Shown here: one piece after another, positions 1 to 5,499 of the stretch
Layout of the letters: every line of letters starts with the position of its first letter
Numbering within the stretch: the first letter of the stretch is position 1
Source: an uncultured Anaerococcus sp.
Lineage (GTDB): Bacteria > Bacillota > Clostridia > Tissierellales > Peptoniphilaceae
Reading direction: 5' to 3'
Length of the DNA: 6,279 bases
Assembly: GCF_937934665.1 (NCBI RefSeq)
Contig: NZ_CALGYW010000048.1
Location: 1 to 6,279 of the forward strand
Program-made: the position numbers and the translations under genes
Notes under the pieces: generated by a model
What the model saw: the letters and a program-made list of their open reading frames with translations, nothing else
Databases searched by the model: none
Told to the model about the DNA's origin: nothing

Positions 1-65
1 TCGCATCCTGTTAGTGTTGCAGCGATTAATAGGGCTGCTATGATTTTTTTGTTAGTTAGTTTCAT
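1..65 (-). CDS. Putative lipoprotein, N-terminal 21 residues only (runs off the window)
   Basis: Only the signal peptide is in the window. It reads M-K-L-T-N-K-K, then a hydrophobic stretch (IIAALLIAATL), then a lipobox L-T-G-C with the lipidated Cys at residue 21. Known lipoprotein biology says this is cleaved by signal peptidase II before the Cys and tethered to the outer face of the membrane. The ATG is well supported: an AAGGAG ribosome binding site sits at 72-77, 6 nt upstream. That site and the ATG both lie inside the 3' end of the adhesin gene, with a 14-nt overlap (52-65), so the two genes share a transcript and are probably translationally coupled. The mature protein is outside the window, so no function can be given. 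A secreted protein with a chance Cys is possible but less likely. Confidence 0.8.
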   Translation of the reverse strand, partial: MKLTNKKIIAALLIAATLTGC

Positions 66-2913
66 TTTTATCTCCTTTTTTTGATATTAATTTATATATT
101 CCAAGTGCTGCTACAAGCACTACTGCTACCTTAGCTACTCCTTCTATACCAGTTCTTACAGATGAACCAGGATTGGTAATTGTAGAAATTGGTCGAGTAG
201 TGGTTGTTACAACTTTTTTGTTGATTAACTCGTTTAGTTCTTTCTCGACTTTTATTGCATCATCCATAGTCATTTCTTCTCCAGATAAGGAATTTATTTT
301 TGCTGCTATGGCCTTTCTATCATCTGGATTTGCTATTTTTAGCTGGTCTTTTTTAAACCTTTGAGCTAGGGCTTGGATAAAGTCACTAAACTTATCGCCA
401 TCTAGGCTGTTTTTAGCATTTAAAAGTTTCTTATAGGTAGCTCTTACCTCTTCTTCTGTTGGATTTTTATTTTCTCCAATAAGCTCATTTGCTTCTTTAA
501 GGGCTAGATCATAGGCATCTCTAAGGGCTTTTTGGGCCTTTTGATACTTAAAGCCACCTTCTTTTAGCTTTTTATCTTCATTTATCAAAGTAGTCAAATC
601 TTCTAGAAGCTTATCTCTGGTTAGGCTAGGATTTTTTTCTTCTTCGATTTTTTTGATAAAGCCTTTTATAGCGTCATCATTCATTGCCTCGTCAAGGGCC
701 TTGAATATTGCTTCCTTATCAGAGCTTTCTTCATAAAGTTTTAAGGCACCTTCAAGTTTCTTTCTAGATGCTTGGTTAATTTCCTTGTATCCCTTGTGTT
801 TACTTAGGGTTTTTAGGATATGGTAATATTTATTGGATAAATATTCCTTTTCACTTATTTTGCCTTCTAAAAGGCCCTTGGCATGGGCTAAGGCGTCCAT
901 AAGGTCTTTTGCTTCTTGGCTTTCAAAATTGCCTGATTTTTTATAAGTTTCAGCAGTTTCTAGTAAAAGTTTATAATTTTCTGCAGCATCTTTTAGGTTT
1001 TTATTTTGACTTACAGCTGCATTTTTATACTTTTCTGTTTCCATAAAGGCGTAGCCATCGATTAAGGCGTCGGTTAGTTTTCTCTCTCCTGCTGAAATAT
1101 CGCCTTTTATCTCAGATTTGGCATTTAATAACTTTTTGTAGATGTCATCTAATTTATTTGCATCAGGAATATCTTCCTTGAGCAATTCTTCAGCACTGCC
1201 TATCAAGCTTATATAGTTTATGATGGCTGGATCCTGCTTGTTATTTTTCTTAGCCGCTTCATCTAAGGCCTTATATTTTTCAGAGTCTCTGAAATTTTTA
1301 TCCTCATCTAGGATTTTTTGGATCCTAGAGGTTAAGAATGTTGCTAGCTTATCTATAGAATTTTTGAAATCCTTGTAGGCCTTATCCAGCTCTTCTAGCT
1401 TGGCATCTTTCTTATCTACTAACTTAGATGCAGTTTCTTTTGCCTCGGTGTAGGTTTCTTTGGCTTCTTTTTGATCTTCTCCATAGAATCTTTCGATATT
1501 GATCCCTACTGTTTTATCAAGCAAGCCCTTTATGGCTGCCTTTGCCTCGCTAACATCCTTGAAATTAGTGAAAGTCTTTAAGGCTTCATTAAGCGCCTTA
1601 GAAGCTTTTTCTGCTTCTTCGTCTGTGATTTTTTCTTTTTTCAACAATTCATTGGCTGAGAGGATAGCATCATTAAGCTTGCCTTGCTTGTCCATAGGTT
1701 CATCTATAAAGGCAGGATTACTTCTAAATTTCTCTGCCTTTTTGAGGTCTTCTTTAAGGATATCTAGCTTGGATTTTTCAGTTGGTGTATCAACTTGCTC
1801 GCCTTTAGCCTTTTCTATCCTAGCCTTTAAGTCGCTTAGCTTGCTTGCTAGGTTCTCATAGGTCTTGAGGCCTCTTTCTATACCGTTGACATGGTTTCTA
1901 GTATAGGCCTTTGCCTTAGCTATCTCAGCTTGGTATTCTTTTAATAAATTTAAGTCTTTTAGATCTTTTGTCAAGTCAGCACTTTCTATGACAAATTTTC
2001 TTAACTTATTTAAAACCTCTATGGTTTTTTTTTCGATTTCTTTTGAGTTTGAAGCGGTTTTAGGGCCAGAACTTGTGGCATCTATATTTTGTTTGGCTTT
2101 ATAAGTGTCATCTAAGGCCTTGACTAGGTCTTCAAGGTTGACTTTTCCCTCAAGACCGGCAAGAGTCTCATAGGCTTTGATATAAGCCTCTTTTTTGTCC
2201 TCACCAGCTGCCTTGTATTTATCAGACTTGATAAAATCTTCATGACTTAATAGGAGCTTTTCTCTCTTATCAAGGAGGACACCAAGAGAGTTTTCAAAAT
2301 TTTTTATATCTTCTTCATTTGGATTATATTCGTTTGTATCCTCTAGTGAGTCCTTATAGGTTTTGAAGATTTCTTCCAGACCTTTAGTAGAGCTAACTAG
2401 GCCATCACCTGTTATTTTACTAAATTGATCATCCCTTAACTTTAGAGTGGCATCTGTAATAGTTGTTTGGACCTTTTTATATTCTTCACTATCTTTTTTA
2501 TCTTCGTGGTTTTTTAAGAGGGCCTCAAGCTTTATAATCCCCGCTTTAAAGCCATCTAGATTTGCCTTTGCATTAGCTGCTAGGCCTTTGTTGGCTGCTT
2601 CTATTTTTCCTATAATGGTTTCTAGTTCGCTCTGACTAGGTTCAGCTTTATTAACATAGTCAGCTGCTTCCTTCATAACTTTTTTGATTTCTTCTTGCTT
2701 TTCAGTGCTAGCTAGGCGGAAAACCTCAGATTTTTTGGTATTTTCAAAATCTTCCACATAGGCATTGATTAAAGCAAGTAAATCTTCATTATTTACTTCT
2801 TTACTTTCTTCAGCACTTAGCTCAACCTTCTCTGGCTCATCGGCAACAGCACCTGCTACAGGGCTTAGGACGAGTCCTAGGGTCAAGAGGCTTGCTATTA
2901 ATTTTTTATTCAT
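52..2913 (-). CDS. Large cell-wall-anchored surface protein with helical FIVAR-like repeats (953 aa)
   Basis: Probable surface adhesin. Residues 1-24 are a signal peptide (MNKK, hydrophobic core, AVA before D25). Residues about 40-895 are almost wholly charged, helix-forming sequence rich in K, E, D, A and L. They fall into modules of about 80 residues: an aromatic anchor recurs near residues 65, 144, 231, 396, 477, 545, 627, 707 and 788 (clearest as EEYKKV, DKYKAA, EKYKAL, EKYKNA, FKYQKA). Several modules end in an AK..L.G-like motif (AKSEIKGD, AKGLLEG, AKNSLDGD), as in FIVAR modules of matrix-binding adhesins. A Thr-rich linker (901-917) leads to SVRTG (918-922), a hydrophobic helix and the basic tail KLISKKGDKNETN, i.e. 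a sorting signal lacking the L and P of LPxTG. The reading frame extends upstream to a TTG at 2937, but the ATG at 2913 has an AGGGA site (2922-2926) 8 nt upstream and starts the signal peptide directly. The ligand is unknown; the FIVAR assignment is by eye. Confidence 0.85.
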   Translation of the reverse strand: MNKKLIASLLTLGLVLSPVAGAVADEPEKVELSAEESKEVNNEDLLALINAYVEDFENTKKSEVFRLASTEKQEEIKKVMKEAADYVNKAEPSQSELETIIGKIEAANKGLAANAKANLDGFKAGIIKLEALLKNHEDKKDSEEYKKVQTTITDATLKLRDDQFSKITGDGLVSSTKGLEEIFKTYKDSLEDTNEYNPNEEDIKNFENSLGVLLDKREKLLLSHEDFIKSDKYKAAGEDKKEAYIKAYETLAGLEGKVNLEDLVKALDDTYKAKQNIDATSSGPKTASNSKEIEKKTIEVLNKLRKFVIESADLTKDLKDLNLLKEYQAEIAKAKAYTRNHVNGIERGLKTYENLASKLSDLKARIEKAKGEQVDTPTEKSKLDILKEDLKKAEKFRSNPAFIDEPMDKQGKLNDAILSANELLKKEKITDEEAEKASKALNEALKTFTNFKDVSEAKAAIKGLLDKTVGINIERFYGEDQKEAKETYTEAKETASKLVDKKDAKLEELDKAYKDFKNSIDKLATFLTSRIQKILDEDKNFRDSEKYKALDEAAKKNNKQDPAIINYISLIGSAEELLKEDIPDANKLDDIYKKLLNAKSEIKGDISAGERKLTDALIDGYAFMETEKYKNAAVSQNKNLKDAAENYKLLLETAETYKKSGNFESQEAKDLMDALAHAKGLLEGKISEKEYLSNKYYHILKTLSKHKGYKEINQASRKKLEGALKLYEESSDKEAIFKALDEAMNDDAIKGFIKKIEEEKNPSLTRDKLLEDLTTLINEDKKLKEGGFKYQKAQKALRDAYDLALKEANELIGENKNPTEEEVRATYKKLLNAKNSLDGDKFSDFIQALAQRFKKDQLKIANPDDRKAIAAKINSLSGEEMTMDDAIKVEKELNELINKKVVTTTTRPISTITNPGSSVRTGIEGVAKVAVVLVAALGIYKLISKKGDKNETN

Positions 2914-2949
2914 AGTTTTATTCCCTACAAGCGTCAATCTTTTAGTGTA

Positions 2950-2978
2950 ATTATAATATATCTAGGCCTTTTTGTCAA
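2950..2978 (-). promoter_or_regulatory. Consensus sigma-A promoter of the large surface protein gene
   Basis: On the minus strand TTGACA (2973-2978) is followed after exactly 17 nt by TATAAT (2950-2955), a perfect match to both sigma-A boxes at optimal spacing. It lies about 37 nt upstream of the start codon at 2913. The -35 box is buried in a dyad, CTTTTTG-T-CAAAAAG (2968-2982), which could be an operator or simply an A/T-tract palindrome. A strong dedicated promoter means the adhesin need not be read through from the gene upstream. Confidence 0.85.
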
Positions 2979-3008
2979 AAAGCTCCCAGATTCCAACACT
3001 TATAGAGT

Positions 3009-3788
3009 TTATTTATATTGGATTAGGACTTTTTCTGCTGCTTTTATCAGAGTTTCTTGCTCTGCCATTAGGCTGTCAACTTCTTCTCTTACATCGCTAA
3101 TCTTGTTTGGAGATAGGCTAATAAGTTGTTTGCAAGCTTCTAGGGTAATCTTTGCTTTTGAAACAGCTTTTTCTAGATTATCTCTTTCTGTTTTTTTCTT
3201 AACTAAAGCTTTTCGCTCTGCCTTGGCTAAATCAAGCTTGTCTTTTTCATCATTTATATCTTTTTCCATGACCTCTATAGAATTTTTCAAGCTTGGTAAA
3301 ATCACAGAATCTGAAATAGCATTTACATAATCTCTTAAAAGGGCGTCATATTTTTCCTTATTCATGCCATCTTTCAAAACAAAATATGATTTAAGATAAT
3401 TATAAAAATCATTGGCATTACGAGGACGAATCTCATAACCGTTTAATTCTGCACCATTTTGAAAATAAACTCCTAGCATAGCTTGTTCAATAGATGGGAC
3501 AGTATTTGACACATATTTATCAAGCTCGGTAGAAATCTTAAATAAATTATCACTAATAGATTTTTCATCATAAACAATTTTGCCATCTTTGTTAACATAA
3601 TCTTTAGAATGTTTACGCAAATCATCGTACACTTCATTTAAGACATTATAGTCTTTCTCTATCTTGTAAATCTCTTTATCCAGATTTTCAATTTTTTGAT
3701 CTAGACTAGTTTCAGCTGCTATAGCCATAGAAGGTGCTACAAAAGCCATACTCATAGCTAGGGCAAGCGCCTTAAATTTTTTATTCAT
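3009..3788 (-). CDS. Secreted helical (coiled-coil) protein of unknown function, 259 aa
   Basis: No family is recognised. Residues 1-24 are a typical signal peptide (MNKKFK, hydrophobic core, AIA before A25). The mature part has heptad-like charged helices at about 27-60 and 165-222, separated by a less charged, Tyr- and Asn-rich middle (about 100-155, with NGYEIRPRNANDFYNYLKSY). There is one Cys (219), no C-terminal sorting motif and no membrane helix, so it should be released or held by protein contact. The frame extends to a TTG at 3809, but the ATG at 3788 is preferred: AAAGGA lies at 3796-3801, 7 nt upstream, and the signal peptide begins there. It has its own promoter and sits between a terminated lysis cassette and the large wall-anchored protein, so a surface or host-interaction role is plausible but inferred. 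Confidence 0.8.
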   Translation of the reverse strand: MNKKFKALALAMSMAFVAPSMAIAAETSLDQKIENLDKEIYKIEKDYNVLNEVYDDLRKHSKDYVNKDGKIVYDEKSISDNLFKISTELDKYVSNTVPSIEQAMLGVYFQNGAELNGYEIRPRNANDFYNYLKSYFVLKDGMNKEKYDALLRDYVNAISDSVILPSLKNSIEVMEKDINDEKDKLDLAKAERKALVKKKTERDNLEKAVSKAKITLEACKQLISLSPNKISDVREEVDSLMAEQETLIKAAEKVLIQYK

Positions 3789-3839
3789 TACAAAGTCCTT
3801 TCTCGTCAAACTTACTTAAAAAGTACAATTCTTACTTCT

Positions 3840-3870
3840 ATTATACCCCATTTTAGCCAATATTAGTCAA
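3840..3870 (-). promoter_or_regulatory. Likely sigma-A promoter of the 259-aa secreted protein gene
   Basis: Minus strand TTGACT (3865-3870) and TATAAT (3840-3845) are separated by 19 nt, 2 nt longer than ideal. The -10 is perfect and the -35 matches 5 of 6 positions. The start codon at 3788 is 51 nt downstream of the -10. The long spacer suggests a weaker or activator-dependent promoter than that of the neighbouring adhesin. Confidence 0.6.
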
Positions 3871-3923
3871 GTAAAATCAAAAATTGTAAATACTATTTGT
3901 ATATAAAATAAAAATCCACCCGC

Positions 3924-3951
3924 AAAAAAGGGAGCCTAAGCTCCCATTTTT
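3924..3951 (-). terminator. Intrinsic terminator of the lysis cassette
   Basis: The stem is GGGAGC / GCTCCC (3930-3935 with 3940-3945) with a 4-nt loop. On the minus strand it is followed by a run of six T (3924-3929). It begins immediately after the endolysin stop codon (3953-3955), so it terminates the yvrJ-endolysin transcript. The A/T flanks could also let it work weakly on the plus strand. Confidence 0.85.
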
Positions 3952-3952
3952 G

Positions 3953-4615
3953 CTAGCACCTACCTATAGCCACATATCTTCTTTTGCCAGATCTCGCTAT
4001 ATAAGAGGCCCATAGGTAGGTTTCATTTTCTACAAGCCTGTCATAATAGACCCTCTCTCCTGGAAAATACATGGCAACTTTGGCAGAGTTTGTGGTAGGC
4101 CTTGCCCTTACATTGGTGGCACACTTTATAACTGCCATGCCTACCCTATCAATAATCCTCTCCTTAGGTCTTTTCCCTCCTAAAACTGGCCTAAAATACC
4201 TCTCCTTATTAGACCTTCTAAGCTCTAGGACATTTCTAAGCCCTGTCGACCTATCAGCTATGCTAACCCCATTTGCCCTATAAGAGCAATGGATTATCTT
4301 ATCCTTAGCCAGGAAAATCCCCGTATGGCCATAGGCTCCGGCAGACCTACCCTCTATACCTCTTATAAAAATGTCTCCTCTCCTAACATCCCCATAGGAA
4401 TAAATCTCCTCAAAGACACTTCCCTTAAGCTTATAAAGGCTTTCAGTGTTGCCAATAACAGACCCCTTAGGGAGAAAACCTCCAGCGATTAGGGCATAGT
4501 AGACAAAGGATGAGCAGTCATAAAAGCAAGGTCCAAGCCTTGCTGGATAGGCCATAGAATAAGAAACCCTTCCCACTTTGGAAAGGGCAAAATCAATCAT
4601 ATTTTCTCTTGTCAT
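3953..4615 (-). CDS. Phage-type endolysin: Amidase_5 / NlpC-P60-fold peptidoglycan hydrolase with C-terminal SH3b (220 aa)
   Basis: Cell-wall hydrolase of the type used by phages for host lysis; the family cuts peptide bonds or the amide linkage in peptidoglycan. Catalytic domain about residues 1-145: the GRVSYSM motif (15-21), then YDCSSFVYYAL (32-42) with nucleophile Cys34, then GAYGHTGIFL with His97, then IIHCSY with His109 as the likely third polar residue. This is the pattern of the Amidase_5 bacteriophage peptidoglycan hydrolases. C-terminal SH3b about 160-220: NVRARP (168-173), GERVYYD, LWASYI, GKRRYVAIG; such domains bind the wall. There are five Cys (30, 34, 110, 165, 220) and no signal peptide, so export would need a holin-like pore. 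AGGAGG (4619-4624) is only 3 nt from the ATG, and the preceding yvrJ stop lies inside it, indicating tight coupling. It could be prophage-encoded or domesticated. The exact bond cut cannot be told from sequence. Confidence 0.88.
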   Translation of the reverse strand: MTRENMIDFALSKVGRVSYSMAYPARLGPCFYDCSSFVYYALIAGGFLPKGSVIGNTESLYKLKGSVFEEIYSYGDVRRGDIFIRGIEGRSAGAYGHTGIFLAKDKIIHCSYRANGVSIADRSTGLRNVLELRRSNKERYFRPVLGGKRPKERIIDRVGMAVIKCATNVRARPTTNSAKVAMYFPGERVYYDRLVENETYLWASYIARSGKRRYVAIGRC

Positions 4616-4622
4616 AGTCCTC

Positions 4623-4736
4623 CTACTTCTTGATTTCCCTCAAAATCTCATCAAGCTTGCCATTAATTTGGACAATCAAAATAAGATTCATAACAATAGG
4701 AAATCCCACTTGTGAAATTAAATCAACTAGATCCAT
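4623..4736 (-). CDS. yvrJ: YvrJ-family small membrane protein (37 aa), holin-like position
   Basis: Small peptide beginning MDLVDLISQVGFPIV, with a hydrophobic helix over about residues 10-23 and a charged amphipathic tail (NGKLDEILREIKK). The 'VGFPI' core, followed by a single helix and a KL-E-I tail, is what I know of the YvrJ family (PF12841), small proteins often found next to phage lysis genes. An in-frame TAG lies two codons upstream, so the ATG at 4736 is the first possible one. Its ribosome binding site is weak (AGAAG adjoining the ATG). The stop codon lies within the Shine-Dalgarno sequence of the endolysin, 7 nt before its ATG, so the two form one translational unit. A role in helping the endolysin reach the wall is inferred from position. 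The family has no settled biochemical function that I know of. Confidence 0.7.
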   Translation of the reverse strand: MDLVDLISQVGFPIVMNLILIVQINGKLDEILREIKK

Positions 4737-4749
4737 CTTCTAATCAAGG

Positions 4750-4821
4750 CTAGACTTGCGAGCTTTTCTTTGCAAAATACATCAAAGCAAGCAAGAATAA
4801 GAGAAGAAAAAGTATAAACAT
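4750..4821 (-). CDS. Possible 23-aa hydrophobic membrane peptide upstream of yvrJ
   Basis: The ATG at 4821 opens MFILFLLLFLLALMYFAKK and ends after SSQV, 13 nt before the yvrJ start. It is an almost pure single transmembrane helix with a short basic tail, which fits a holin, pinholin-like or type I toxin-like peptide. Against it, no Shine-Dalgarno sequence precedes the ATG and the peptide is very short. The frame stays open further upstream to about 4878, adding a hydrophobic stretch that includes NPLVWGFFYKLLR but no standard start codon. Either the real start is non-canonical or this is a remnant of a longer membrane protein. Confidence 0.3.
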   Translation of the reverse strand: MFILFLLLFLLALMYFAKKSSQV

Positions 4822-4835
4822 TCTTAAAAGTTTAT

Positions 4836-4862
4836 AAAAAAAGCCCCAGACTAGAGGGTTTA
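4836..4862 (-). terminator. Weak terminator-like hairpin upstream of the lysis cassette
   Basis: On the minus strand a short stem CCCT / GGGG (with a T-G pair) around the loop CTAGTCT is followed by C and a run of seven T (4836-4842). The T run is convincing but the stem is short. It would end any transcript arriving from the structured region. It also lies inside the open upstream extension of the 23-aa frame, which argues against a longer version of that peptide. Confidence 0.35.
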
Positions 4863-4903
4863 AGATTATTAACTATAAAAATGAATATTAACTTTTCTCC
4901 AAA

Positions 4904-4958
4904 TAGAAAGTCGCCTCATCTCCTTTCTATATTATTAGCCGGCTACTAATATATAGAA
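4904..4958. promoter_or_regulatory. Two overlapping, mutually exclusive hairpins
   Basis: The segment TAGAAAG pairs with CTTTCTA across a 12-nt loop. The same CTTTCTATAT segment (4923-4932) can instead pair with ATATAGAAA at 4950-4958, giving an AT-rich stem centred on AGCCGGCT. On the minus strand the shared segment reads ATATAGAAAGGAG and includes a Shine-Dalgarno-like AAAGGAG, which the two folds would expose or bury differently. This is the layout of an attenuator or type I toxin leader. The only reading frame behind the AAAGGAG is 16 codons with zero spacing, so no product is claimed. Confidence 0.35.
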
Positions 4959-4982
4959 AAATAAGACAAAATGTCCCGAAGA

Positions 4983-5024
4983 TTTTATCCAAGATAGAAA
5001 TATTTTTTCTTTTATCCTAGATAA
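4983..5024. repeat. Direct 15-bp repeats at the outer left end
   Basis: TTTTATCCAAGATAG (4983-4997) and TTTTATCCTAGATAA (5010-5024) share 13 of 15 bases with a 27-nt period. Repeated subterminal motifs of this kind are typical binding sites for a transposase or replication initiator. The protein that would bind them is not in the window. Confidence 0.5.
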
Positions 5025-5049
5025 ATTATTATCTTTTATAGAATTATTC

Positions 5050-5071
5050 TATTTACTATTGAATCTTCGTT
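5050..5071. repeat. 22-bp block identical (inverted) to 5786-5807, left copy
   Basis: The core ATTTACTATTGAATCTTCG is the longest perfect match between the arms and abuts the GC-rich hairpin in both. Flanking positions have diverged, so this block appears to be held by sequence constraint, for example as a protein binding site. Confidence 0.7.
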
Positions 5072-5072
5072 T

Positions 5073-5123
5073 AAGGGGGAGCCCAGGGGAACGTTCCGCA
5101 CGTTCCCCAACCCGCTCCCCCTT
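5073..5123. repeat. Hairpin 1, left arm: GC-rich two-part stem
   Basis: The outer stem AAGGGGGAGC / GCTCCCCCTT (5073-5082 with 5114-5123) has 10 bp. The inner stem GGGGAACGT / ACGTTCCCC (5086-5094 with 5100-5108) has 9 bp and the loop TCCGC. It is perfectly paired and very stable, and can form in RNA from either strand or in single-stranded DNA. No T run follows, so it is not a normal terminator. Confidence 0.85.
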
Positions 5124-5153
5124 AGACCCCCTTCGGCTACCCCCTCCGAGCGA

Positions 5154-5167
5154 CCCCTATGGCGGGG
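5154..5167. repeat. Hairpin 2, left arm
   Basis: CCCC (5154-5157) pairs with GGGG (5164-5167) around TATGGC. At the aligned place in the right arm the stem is CTCC / GGAG: one C-G pair has become T-A on both sides. The stem alone would be weak evidence; the paired change is what supports it. Confidence 0.5.
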
Positions 5168-5179
5168 AGCATAAGCAGT

Positions 5180-5198
5180 AGATTTCCTTTGGAAATCT
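5180..5198. repeat. Hairpin 3, left arm
   Basis: AGATTTCC / GGAAATCT (5180-5187 with 5191-5198) is a perfect 8-bp stem with a TTT loop. It lies 12 nt after hairpin 2. Confidence 0.65.
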
Positions 5199-5231
5199 TT
5201 TATTGATAGGTTTTATGTCTTCGTTTTTGTT

Positions 5232-5318
5232 TGAACTAAATCCTGACTTTTTTGACATTCAGTCGGCTAAAAATCTCAATCTCGTCTGACTTATATCTTT
5301 AATTTTTATATTAGTTCA
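5232..5318. repeat. Hairpin 4, left arm: long AT-rich dyad
   Basis: The outer arms TGAACTAA / TTAGTTCA (5232-5239, 5311-5318) are perfect over 8 bp. An inner pair TAAAAAT / ATTTTTA (5268-5274, 5302-5308) nests within them. The interior is largely unpaired. It matches hairpin 4 of the right arm in position and overall size (87 against 86 nt). Confidence 0.45.
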
Positions 5319-5438
5319 CAGTATTTATAAAATCTTCATTCTTAGGTAGCTGTCAGTGAGATTTTCTTTACGCCTCCTTCATTTACAAAAATACTCGATA
5401 TTTAGATTAATTTTTTCAATTTAAAATAAATACTAATC

Positions 5439-5473
5439 TAGCAATGTTTGGCGAAAGCCAAACGAGCCTGCTA
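5439..5473 (+). repeat. Central hairpin with GAAA tetraloop
   Basis: GTTTGGC-GAAA-GCCAAAC (5446-5463) is a perfect 7-bp stem closed by a GNRA-type loop when read on the plus strand. An outer pair TAGCA / TGCTA (5439-5443, 5469-5473) surrounds it. It sits in the spacer between the two arms. A further dyad TAGATTA / TAATCTA (5403-5409, 5434-5440) lies immediately before it. The tetraloop slightly favours a plus-strand RNA. Confidence 0.65.
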
Positions 5474-5499
5474 AGTGTCTGTACTCCGAAATCATTTCT

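Larger units (their letters stand above)
4983..5318 (+). repeat. Left arm of the inverted pair
   Basis: Read on the plus strand this arm contains the two 15-mers (4983-4997, 5010-5024), the identical block (5050-5071), hairpin 1 (5073-5123), hairpin 2 (5154-5167), hairpin 3 (5180-5198) and hairpin 4 (5232-5318). Sequence match to the right arm is high up to about 5123, moderate to 5198, and only structural beyond that. A 24-codon frame (5215-5289) falls across hairpin 4 and is probably chance. Confidence 0.7.

Noticed and set aside
173..364. Plus-strand 63-codon frame
   Set aside because: Antisense shadow of the adhesin gene; no ribosome binding site and Ser/Phe/Leu-rich composition from reversed Lys/Glu codons.
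1499..1861. Plus-strand 120-codon frame
   Set aside because: Antisense to the adhesin repeats; its low-complexity Ser/Leu/Phe content reflects the opposite strand.
2447..2950. Two further plus-strand frames (2447-2635, 2765-2950)
   Set aside because: Both antisense to the adhesin N-terminal half with the same shadow composition.
2968..2982. Dyad CTTTTTG-T-CAAAAAG as terminator of the 259-aa protein gene
   Set aside because: The stem is almost all A/T, the loop is too small, and no T run follows on the minus strand.
3103..3330. Plus-strand 75-codon frame
   Set aside because: Antisense to the 259-aa secreted protein; no initiation signals.
4071..4492. Two plus-strand frames (4071-4283, 4289-4492)
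   Set aside because: Antisense to the endolysin, whose catalytic and SH3b motifs are clear on the minus strand.
5215..5289. 24-codon plus-strand frame in the left arm (ATG at 5215)
   Set aside because: Weak Shine-Dalgarno, very short, lies across hairpin 4, and the right arm has no matching peptide.
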